64,000 nt of DNA from contig CAUJDW010000002.1 in the NCBI GenBank assembly GCA_963169455.1, positions 27,001 to 91,000 of the forward strand, given 5' to 3'. This DNA is from Bacteroidota bacterium (lineage in GTDB: Bacteria; Bacteroidota; Bacteroidia; Chitinophagales; Saprospiraceae). The translations under genes and the position numbers were made by a program. The first letter of the stretch is position 1; every line of letters starts with the position of its first letter. Under the pieces are notes generated by a model. The model was given only the letters and a program-made list of their open reading frames with translations. It had not been told where the DNA came from and did not search any database. Below, piece by piece: positions 57,424 to 64,000 of the stretch.

Positions 57424-59082
57424 CTACCCCCTGTTCAGCCCTGCGGCGTATTTCAGGGCGTCCTGCACGTCGGGGCGGATGTGCGCCTCGTCGATTATGT
57501 TCATTTTGGAGAGTTGCGCCCGGATGCTTTCGTTTACTCCCGAAAGGACCACCTGCACTTTTCTGGATTGCATGAAGAGGATGATCTCCCTGAGCCTCTG
57601 GAGCCCGGTCGCGTCGATCATGGGCACGTTCCGCATGCGGAGGATGAGGATGTTGTGCTGGTCGCCGATGATGTTTTTCAGGGTATCCGAAAATTTCTGT
57701 GCAGCGCCGAAGAAAAGCGGGCCGTTGATTTCATAGATGAGGATATTGCGGGGAATGGCCTTTAATTCCTGTTCGAATGTCGGCTCTTCTTCCCCGGCCG
57801 GCCCTTCCGACAGCATGGATTGCCCCAGGTTGGTAGCGTCGGCCATGCGTTTCATGAACAGGAAGGCGGCCAGCACCATGCCGATCTCGATAGCGACGAC
57901 CAGGTCGAAAACGACCGTCAGGAAGAAGGTGGCCAGCAGCACTGCGATGTCGTAGCGGGTTGTTTTGAAAATGGAAAAAAAGGCGTGCAGTTCGCTCATG
58001 TTATAAGCTACGACCACCAGGATGCCGGCCAGGCAGGCCAGGGGGATGTGCTTTGCCAGGGGGGATGCAACCAGCATGATAAGCAGCAGAGTCAGGGCGT
58101 GGACGATGCCCGCCACAGGAGTCCGGCCGCCGTTTTTGATGTTGGTGGCGGTTCGGGCAATGGCGCCCGTGGCGGGAATGCCGCCGAACATGGCCGACAG
58201 GATATTGGCGCCTCCCTGGGCAACCAGCTCCATGTTGGACCGGTGGCGGCCGCCGATCATGCCATCCGCCACTACGGCCGAGAGCAGCGACTCGATGCCC
58301 CCGAGCAAGGCGATGGCCAGGGCCGGTTGCAGCAGTTGCTGAATGGTCTCAAGGCTCACCGTGTACAGCCGGGGAGTAGGCAGGGTATTGGGGATGTCGC
58401 CAAAGCGGGAGCCGATGGTTTCAACAGGAAGTTGCAGGTAAAAAGCTGCTGCGGTAGCCACAACGATGGCTACCAGCGATCCCGGGATTTTTGTGGTTAT
58501 CCTGCCAAAAAACAGGGTCAGCAGTATCGTTCCCAGGCCGATTGCCAGGGCGTAAGGGTTGATGGAGCCGAAATGGCCTGTATATGCTACCCACTTTTCA
58601 ATGAAGGGCGCCGGCACCTGGCCCATTTCCAGGCCGAGCAGGTCTTTGACCTGGGAGGAAAAAATGATGACGGCAATGCCGGCGGTAAAGCCCGTGATCA
58701 GGGTGTACGGGAAGTATTTCAGCAGGCGCCCGAATTGCAGAAAACCCATCAGCATCAGCAGGAAGCCGGCGAGGAAAGTGGCGATGGTCAGCCCTTCAAT
58801 CCCGTATTCCTCCACAATGCTGTACAGGATCACGATAAACGCTCCTGTAGGGCCGCCGATCTGAACCCGGCTCCCGCCGAGGGCGGAGATGGCGAAGCCG
58901 GCGACGATGCCCGTTATGAGCCCTTTCTCAGGCGATACGCCGGAGGCGATGGCGAAAGCGATGCACAATGGCAGGGCCACGATGCCCACGATAATCCCCG
59001 ACAAGATGTCCCGGGAGAGGGCTTTCCTGCTGATACCTTCCTTCAGGACGGTAATCAGTTTGGGCGTAAATTCGCTTTTCAT
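57424..59082 (-). CDS. SulP-family anion transporter with STAS domain
   Basis: 552 residues. The N-terminal 420 residues have the SulP membrane domain: LSGIIVGIVALPLCIAFAIASG, GGSRVQIGGPTGAF, FTAGIAVIIFSSQV and later helices. The C-terminal STAS domain (about 440-545) contains VPMIDATGL, where a phosphorylatable-type Ser/Thr loop (DATG) is kept. It imports sulfate, bicarbonate or a related anion; the exact ion cannot be told from sequence. Ends in a region filled with the dispersed repeat. Confidence 0.93.
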   Translation of the reverse strand: MKSEFTPKLITVLKEGISRKALSRDILSGIIVGIVALPLCIAFAIASGVSPEKGLITGIVAGFAISALGGSRVQIGGPTGAFIVILYSIVEEYGIEGLTIATFLAGFLLMLMGFLQFGRLLKYFPYTLITGFTAGIAVIIFSSQVKDLLGLEMGQVPAPFIEKWVAYTGHFGSINPYALAIGLGTILLTLFFGRITTKIPGSLVAIVVATAAAFYLQLPVETIGSRFGDIPNTLPTPRLYTVSLETIQQLLQPALAIALLGGIESLLSAVVADGMIGGRHRSNMELVAQGGANILSAMFGGIPATGAIARTATNIKNGGRTPVAGIVHALTLLLIMLVASPLAKHIPLACLAGILVVVAYNMSELHAFFSIFKTTRYDIAVLLATFFLTVVFDLVVAIEIGMVLAAFLFMKRMADATNLGQSMLSEGPAGEEEPTFEQELKAIPRNILIYEINGPLFFGAAQKFSDTLKNIIGDQHNILILRMRNVPMIDATGLQRLREIILFMQSRKVQVVLSGVNESIRAQLSKMNIIDEAHIRPDVQDALKYAAGLNRG

Positions 59083-59150
59083 TCAAGCTGGCAGTTGTTC
59101 CGGCTGCAAAGTTGGCAAAAGGCCGGATATTAAGAACGGTTACAGGCACT

Positions 59151-60494
59151 TTATTCCTCCTCTTCCTGCATCCCGTCGAGCAGGGTGGGGGGAAGGCTTT
59201 TCGATACCCGGGCGCCCAGGCCGCGGATGCGTTCGGCCCTGCCTACCAGGGTGTCGCCGAATTTTCTGGAATCCACCAGTTTGTTCATCGCGTCCTGGTA
59301 AGCGCCCTGGGCCTGGTTGAGGCGTTGGCCGACGGCCCGGAGGTCTTCCACGAAATTGACGAACTTGTCGTAGAGCATGCCGCTTTGCCGGGCAATTTCG
59401 AGCACGCTGTTTTTCTGCTTTTCCTGTTTCCAGATGTAGGAAACGGTGCGCATCGTGGCCAGCAGGGTGGAGGTGGTGACGATGACGACATGTTCGTCGA
59501 GGGCGTCCAGAAAGAGGCGGTTGTCATGTTGGACGGCCAGGGCGAAGGCCGGTTCGATGGGGATGAAGAGCAGCAGGTAATCCGGAGAGTGGATTTGGTA
59601 TAGCTGCTGGTAATTTTTGCCGGCCAGGTTTTTGACGTGCTGGCGGATGCTGTCGGTATGGGCTTTGAGCAGCCGTTGCCGTTCTGGTTCAGATTCCGCC
59701 TGCAGGAACTGGTCGTAGGCTTTCAGGGATACCTTGGAATCGATGATCAGGTGTTTGCCTTCCGGGAGGTTGATCACGAAATCCGGCCGTTTCTGCCGCC
59801 CGTCTTCATCGGTGAAGGAGGGCTGGGCCAGATAGTGGATGCCTTTGGCGAGCCCGGCTTTTTCCAGGAGCAGTTCCAGCTGGATTTCACCCCAGTCGCC
59901 CTGGGTTTTGTTGTCGCCTTTAAGGGCCGAAGCCAGGTTGTTGGCGTCGGTGCTGAGCTGGCGGTTAAGTTCCCGCAGGTGTTCGATTTCCTTTTTCAGG
60001 CTGACGCGGTCTTTGGTTTCTTCCAGGAACCGCTTTTCGATGCCTTCTTCGAAAGATTTGATCTTCTCCCGCAGCGGTTCGAGCAGGCCGTGGAGTTGCT
60101 CCTGGTTCTGGAGGGTGAACTTCCTGCTCTTTTCCTCCAGCAGGCGGTTGGCGAGGTTTTCGAATTCGAGGCGGGCGCGCTCCTGCAATTCTTCCACTTC
60201 CCTTTTCCGGGCATCGAGCTTGTCTTCCAGGTTGCGGATGAGCTGTTCCTGGGCAGCCAGGCGGTTGCTCAGCATCCGGTTTTCCTCTTCCTTTTCCCGC
60301 AGATCCTCCTGCCGCAAATCCGCCTGTTCCTGAAGCTGCTGGAAGGCGGCTTTGGGCACGTATTGTTCATGGACCTCCTCTTTGGGCAGCATGCCGTGTT
60401 TGACGCGGAGCCGGGCGATCAGCCACCCCAGCAGGCCGCCGATGAGCAGCCCTAGCAGCAGGAACAGAAAGGGAAGGGTTTGAGTATCCGGCAT
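59151..60494 (-). CDS. rmuC: DNA recombination protein RmuC
   Basis: 447 residues. One N-terminal membrane helix (about 6-28) is followed by a long coiled coil (30-185) and the RmuC nuclease-like domain: QGDWGEIQLELLLEKAGL, RPDFVINLPEGKHLIIDSKVSL (PDF...DSK core), and FIPIEPAFALA. Such proteins restrain certain DNA rearrangements; their exact activity is not settled. The C-terminus ends in an acidic tail. Confidence 0.93.
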   Translation of the reverse strand: MPDTQTLPFLFLLLGLLIGGLLGWLIARLRVKHGMLPKEEVHEQYVPKAAFQQLQEQADLRQEDLREKEEENRMLSNRLAAQEQLIRNLEDKLDARKREVEELQERARLEFENLANRLLEEKSRKFTLQNQEQLHGLLEPLREKIKSFEEGIEKRFLEETKDRVSLKKEIEHLRELNRQLSTDANNLASALKGDNKTQGDWGEIQLELLLEKAGLAKGIHYLAQPSFTDEDGRQKRPDFVINLPEGKHLIIDSKVSLKAYDQFLQAESEPERQRLLKAHTDSIRQHVKNLAGKNYQQLYQIHSPDYLLLFIPIEPAFALAVQHDNRLFLDALDEHVVIVTTSTLLATMRTVSYIWKQEKQKNSVLEIARQSGMLYDKFVNFVEDLRAVGQRLNQAQGAYQDAMNKLVDSRKFGDTLVGRAERIRGLGARVSKSLPPTLLDGMQEEEE

Positions 60495-60524
60495 TTGTGC
60501 TGCAATTTAAAGTGGGGCCATAAT

Positions 60525-62183
60525 TTACTGCCTTCGCAATATGGGGCGGTCCAGTATCCGCCGTTCCGGGACGATTTCGCTGAGGTCGAAGGGAACGAGT
60601 TTGCTGAGTTCGGCCCGGCTCAGGCCGGCCTCGTCGGCGCGGCGGATGGCGCTGGCCACCTGTTCGCGGTCGCCCTTGCTGCGGTAGGCGATGATGAGCT
60701 GAGCGAAAGCCCGGAGGTTCCTGGGGTCGGCGCGCAGGCTCGTTTCGGCAGCCTGTATGGCCTGTTCGTACTGCCCCAGCTTCTGGCTCGACTCGGCTTT
60801 GCGCAGCAGGGCCGCCGTATTGGTGGGATTTCGCCGCAGGGCCGATTCGGCCTCGGCCTTGATCTGTTTTTGCGCTTCGATCTTCTGGTTTACCTCTTTT
60901 AGCTTTTCGTCCAAATCCGTGGAGCGGCTCGTGGAAGGCATTTGTTTCAGCCTGTTGAGGTCTTCTTTTGCCTTGTCCAGTTGTTCCGTTTTGAGGTAGG
61001 CGTCGCAGCGGATTTCCAGGAGTTTTGCATTGGTGGAATCCTTTTCCAGGGCTACGCTGAGGTCTTCGGCAGCCTCGACGAATTGTTCCTTTTTGTACAG
61101 GAGGATGCCCCGGTTATTGCGCGCCAGGGCGTAGTTGGGATGCCAGGCGAGCACCGAGTCATAGGAAGAAAGGGCCTTTTCGGCCTGGTCGGTAGCCAGA
61201 TAGTTGTCGGCCAGCACCATGCCCTTGACGAGCACGGAAGCCGAGTCCTGAGCTTCGAAGCCTTCCAGCATTTCGATGGCCAGGTTTTTATTATCGCTTT
61301 CATGGGCGATGAGCCCGAAAAGCAGCCTGATATTTTCCTCCAGAGACTGGGTCAGGTTGCCTTCTGTGACGATGCTGGAAATGGTCGGAACGGTAATTAC
61401 CTGAGCTGCCTCGGCCAGGTTGAGCCGGTTGAGGGGGAGTTTTCCGCCTTCGTTGAGGAATTTGTAGAACATCTGGATGGTCGTGCCGCCGGAACTGCCT
61501 TTTCCCGCCGTGCCCCAGATTACCAGTTTTGCATGGCAACTGCTGGCTTTTCGGCCGGCGTCATCGTAAGAAGTCGGAAAACTGTTGGGGTCGCTTTCGT
61601 CGGCTCTGTAGAACCCGATCTCGCAGTCGATATCGTATTTCTCCTTGAACTGGGACAGGCTGCTGTTGATGGCGATGTGCGGTTTGGTGGCTTCCCCTTC
61701 GAGCACCTGGAAGGGGAACAACAGGATATTGAAGGCTTCGGGTTCCGGGAAAGCCGGGCAATTTTCGGCATCCGCCTGCTGGGCGCCTTCCTGCCCACTG
61801 GTAGGCCGGGTGAAGTACCAGATACCCACAGCGGCCAGAGCTATGGCCAGTACGCCGGCCAGCCAGGCGATGGCCCTGTGATTCCCGGCAGCGGGGCTGC
61901 CTTTGAGGGGGCCCAATTCGCCGAGTTCCAGGCGCTCCGCCAGTTGCAGGAGTTGCTGGGTGGTGCGGCTGTAGCTCAGTTTGCTCTGTTCGGCGCTGGC
62001 CAGCCCAAAGGATTCATCGCGCTGTGCTTTTTTAAACTGGGCCTGAGCCTGCAGGGCTTCCTGTTGCAGATGCCTGTACCGGGCGTCGCCGGCCAGGAAG
62101 CTGAGCAGCAAATCCAGCGCCTTTTCCGTTTCGGCATTGCCGATGAGCCGTTTTAATTCAATTAAGAGTTGGGCCTTGTCCAT
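60525..62183 (-). CDS. Membrane-anchored TPR protein with an effector-associated-type N-terminal domain
   Basis: 552 residues from the ATG at 62183. Residues 1-80 are helical (LIELKRLIGNAETEKALDLLLSFL; QFKKAQRDESFGLAS) and resemble the effector-associated domains (EAD11-like) of Bacteroidota signalling or conflict proteins; the match is by eye. A membrane helix follows (about 104-127). A globular part (about 145-275; CPAFPEPEAFNILLFPFQ, KLVIWGTAGKG) precedes at least five TPR-like repeats (285-540; ALSSYDSVLAWHPNYALARNNRGI). The layout suggests an envelope scaffold or sensor. It lies 30 bases before rmuC. Confidence 0.75.
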   Translation of the reverse strand: MDKAQLLIELKRLIGNAETEKALDLLLSFLAGDARYRHLQQEALQAQAQFKKAQRDESFGLASAEQSKLSYSRTTQQLLQLAERLELGELGPLKGSPAAGNHRAIAWLAGVLAIALAAVGIWYFTRPTSGQEGAQQADAENCPAFPEPEAFNILLFPFQVLEGEATKPHIAINSSLSQFKEKYDIDCEIGFYRADESDPNSFPTSYDDAGRKASSCHAKLVIWGTAGKGSSGGTTIQMFYKFLNEGGKLPLNRLNLAEAAQVITVPTISSIVTEGNLTQSLEENIRLLFGLIAHESDNKNLAIEMLEGFEAQDSASVLVKGMVLADNYLATDQAEKALSSYDSVLAWHPNYALARNNRGILLYKKEQFVEAAEDLSVALEKDSTNAKLLEIRCDAYLKTEQLDKAKEDLNRLKQMPSTSRSTDLDEKLKEVNQKIEAQKQIKAEAESALRRNPTNTAALLRKAESSQKLGQYEQAIQAAETSLRADPRNLRAFAQLIIAYRSKGDREQVASAIRRADEAGLSRAELSKLVPFDLSEIVPERRILDRPILRRQ

Positions 62184-62257
62184 GGATCGGGCTTTGGTGA
62201 GGAAACGCATATCCTCCTTCAAAAATATAACAATTCCTCATAATTTGGGGGAAAACC

Positions 62258-63064
62258 TCATTGCCCTTTGCCCAGTTCCACCGCCCGGGTGAGGGCGGCT
62301 GCGGCGCCGGCCATGATGTCGTCCCGCACCAGGTTCTGGTTGTAGGAAGCCAGGGCGGCTTCCGTGGTGCCGCCCCTGGAGCACACCCTGTCGATCCACT
62401 CCTCGCAGCTCAGGTTCGATTTGCTGAACAGTTCAATGGCTCCCCGGAAAGTCTGGCTGACCAGCAGCTCGGCCTCGGAGTAGTTGAAGCCCATGTCGCG
62501 TGCAGCATCCATGAGGGCTTTCATGAAGAACCACACATAGGCCGGCCCGCTGCCGCTGATGGCTGTGGCGGCGTCTATGGCTTCTTCCTTTTCGACGTAG
62601 ATGGTCTTGCCCGTGGTGTTAAGCAGGTTCTGCACCATGACCAGCTCGATGCGGGTCACTTCGTCGGAGGAGGTGAAAGCCGTCATGCCCATGCCGATCT
62701 GTGCCGGCAGGTTGGGCATGGCTCTGATGACCTTGTGGACGCCCAGCGATTCGGTGATGGCCCTGATGCGGATGCCGGCCATGATGGAGAGGAAAACCTG
62801 CTGGGGGTCCACCAGCTTTTTGATGCTTTGAAACAAAGCCGGCGAATCCTGGGGTTTGACGGCGAAGATGGCCAGGTCAGCCGATTCCAGGCAGTCCTCA
62901 GGCCGGCTGTAAACCGTGCCGATGTCTTTCAGAGCCAGCTCTGCCGCCTTCTGTTCCGATTTTTCGAGGATCATCATGTCCTCCTTGCTGGTTATGTGCG
63001 AGCGCTGGAAACTCTGTGCGTAGGTGAGGCCCATGTTGCCGCCTCCGATGATCAGTATTTTCAT
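62258..63064 (-). CDS. proC: Pyrroline-5-carboxylate reductase
   Basis: 268 residues from the ATG at 63064. The Rossmann motif IGGGNMG is at the N-terminus, then FAVKPQ, IRAMPNLPAQIGMGMTA and the C-terminal SGSGPAYVWFFM and CSRGGTTEAAL signatures. It reduces pyrroline-5-carboxylate to proline using NAD(P)H. Divergent from the YceI gene. Confidence 0.95.
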   Translation of the reverse strand: MKILIIGGGNMGLTYAQSFQRSHITSKEDMMILEKSEQKAAELALKDIGTVYSRPEDCLESADLAIFAVKPQDSPALFQSIKKLVDPQQVFLSIMAGIRIRAITESLGVHKVIRAMPNLPAQIGMGMTAFTSSDEVTRIELVMVQNLLNTTGKTIYVEKEEAIDAATAISGSGPAYVWFFMKALMDAARDMGFNYSEAELLVSQTFRGAIELFSKSNLSCEEWIDRVCSRGGTTEAALASYNQNLVRDDIMAGAAAALTRAVELGKGQ

Positions 63065-63228
63065 GCTTTGGTGCTTGTGCTTTCTGACAGTAGGCACAAA
63101 GCTACATCATGGCAGGGAAACGAAAAAAAAGATTTCGATGTTTGAACTTTGAAAATCGTTTGCTGTTTAAACCAGAAAACGGGGAAACCTGTTTGCAACT
63201 TTATTGTCAATAAAAATCAATTTCGACT

Positions 63229-63837
63229 ATGAAGAAAGTAACTGTCTTTTCCGCGCTTCTGGCGGCCTTCGCTCTGGTAGGCATGAGTTTTACTGCTCCG
63301 GTTAAAGGAGAATTCCAAACGCTTTCGGTGAATGTGGACAAAAGCGAAATTATCTGGAAGGGTTACAAGGTGACCGGTTCTCACCACGGCATCGTCCAGT
63401 TGAAGGATGGCAAACTGGATATGAAGGACGGCAAGCTGGCCGGCGGAAGTTTCTCGATCGACATGACTTCCATCACGGTAAAGGACATGACCGGCGAATA
63501 TGCCCAGAAACTGGAAGGGCACCTCAAGTCCGATGATTTTTTTGGGGTTCAGAAATTCCCGACGGCCAAATTCGTGATCACCCAGGCTATTCCCTACGGA
63601 ACGCCGGGCGTTTACAAGATCGTCGGCAACCTGACGATCAAGGAAACGACAAAAGCGATCAAGTTCCAGGCCAACGTAAAGGAAGAAGCCGGGTCGACGG
63701 TAGCAACGGCCGACATTAAGCTGGACCGCTCCGAATTTGACGTGCGCTACGGTTCGGGCAGCTTCTTCGACAACCTGGGCGACAAGACCATTTACGACGA
63801 GTTCGACCTGGAAGTGAAGCTGGTGGCCGGCAAATAA
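63229..63837 (+). CDS. YceI-family periplasmic lipocalin-like protein
   Basis: 202 residues with an N-terminal signal peptide (VTVFSALLAAFALVGMSFTA). The YceI beta-barrel pattern is present: VDKSEIIWKGYKVTGSHHG, GSFSIDMTSITV, LKSDDFFGVQKFPTAKF (FD/VxxxPxAxF core), VGNLTIKETTKAI and FDVRYGSGSF. Members bind isoprenoid-like lipids such as polyprenyl chains in a barrel. Followed by a terminator at 63911. Confidence 0.93.
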   Translation: MKKVTVFSALLAAFALVGMSFTAPVKGEFQTLSVNVDKSEIIWKGYKVTGSHHGIVQLKDGKLDMKDGKLAGGSFSIDMTSITVKDMTGEYAQKLEGHLKSDDFFGVQKFPTAKFVITQAIPYGTPGVYKIVGNLTIKETTKAIKFQANVKEEAGSTVATADIKLDRSEFDVRYGSGSFFDNLGDKTIYDEFDLEVKLVAGK

Positions 63838-63910
63838 GCCGCTTTTCCGGAAGAAAAATCACCCAATTGATACCTCACTAATAGTTCTCGCGAGCGCGAT
63901 TGCGCTTCGA

Positions 63911-63943
63911 AGGGCTGCGCCGGAAGGCAGCTGCCCTTTTTTT
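63911..63943 (+). terminator. Probable intrinsic terminator after the YceI gene
   Basis: AGGGCTGC and GCTGCCCT form a hairpin stem with one T-T mismatch, with a loop rich in GCCGGAAGGCA between them, and a TTTTTTT run follows (63937-63943). It is about 75 bases after the YceI stop. Confidence 0.65.
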
Positions 63944-63946
63944 ATT

Positions 63947-63973
63947 GGAACGCGGGCCGCAGGCCCGCGTTCC
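63947..63973. repeat. Perfect 12-bp GC palindrome
   Basis: GGAACGCGGGCC-GCA-GGCCCGCGTTCC, 12-bp arms with a 3-base loop. It shares the GCGGGCC/GGCCCGC core with the element at 1773-1789 and lies right beside the terminal 8-bp array. Confidence 0.85.
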
Positions 63974-63976
63974 GGA

Positions 63977-64000
63977 TTGTTATATTGTTATATTGTTATA
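63977..64000. repeat. 8-bp tandem array TTGTTATA, cut by the window end
   Basis: Three exact TTGTTATA units reach the last base of the window, so the array probably continues. The unit differs by one base from TTGCTATA of the 40143-40260 array. Confidence 0.85.

Overview
The window looks like a chromosomal segment of a moderately GC-rich member of the Bacteroidota, probably a Saprospiria/Lewinella-type marine or wastewater bacterium. The evidence is a gliding-motility/type IX secretion C-terminal domain with SprB repeats, a DUF5683 gene next to parAB, Bacteroidota-style lipoproteins and few clear Shine-Dalgarno sequences. The taxon is an inference; there is no rRNA in the window.

The left 36 kb is dominated by a complete extracellular contractile injection system (eCIS; related to Afp/PVC, MAC and AlgoCIS) on the minus strand, running from 34958 down to 4712. 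In transcription order it encodes a tail terminator (DUF4255/Pvc16 type), an unknown 258-residue protein, one sheath, two tube proteins, a tiny DUF5908 protein, a LysM adaptor, a VgrG-like spike, a PAAR tip, gp25, two very large gpJ-like baseplate proteins, a 1024-residue accessory protein, the tape-measure protein, three DUF4157 ('eCIS core') cargo-type proteins, a 435-residue companion, a lipoprotein and the eCIS AAA+ ATPase. Many junctions overlap or are separated by only a few bases, so this reads as one long operon. A LuxR-type regulator with a degenerate receiver lies just upstream. A membrane protein and a catalytically dead subtilisin-fold protein run into the end of the operon from the other strand.

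The most interesting biology is in the cargo and surface parts. Two cargo proteins share a nearly identical 460-bp leader but have unrelated C-termini, each with its own second HExxH zinc-protease motif. The third cargo has a long unassigned C-terminus and an overlapping companion gene. The baseplate proteins carry arrays of carboxypeptidase-regulatory-like beta-sandwich domains, and there is no separate tail-fibre gene.

From 36 to 64 kb the window is mostly ordinary chromosome: a CAP-domain lipoprotein; an active-looking subtilisin with two P domains followed by a BsuPI-like inhibitor candidate; DUF5683-parB-parA-UPF0173 hydrolase; an SGNH hydrolase; sppA; a 1.8-kilo-residue SprB-type adhesin with an asparaginase; an ECF sigma factor with a membrane partner; an acyltransferase; a SulP transporter; rmuC; a TPR protein; proC; and a YceI-family protein. 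Intergenic DNA holds several short repeat families: 8-bp tandem arrays, a GC-rich palindrome and a 'gggagactggga' dispersed repeat.

The far left (1-2.2 kb) holds an Rcp1-type response regulator, a polyprenyl synthetase and a small possibly frameshifted ORF.
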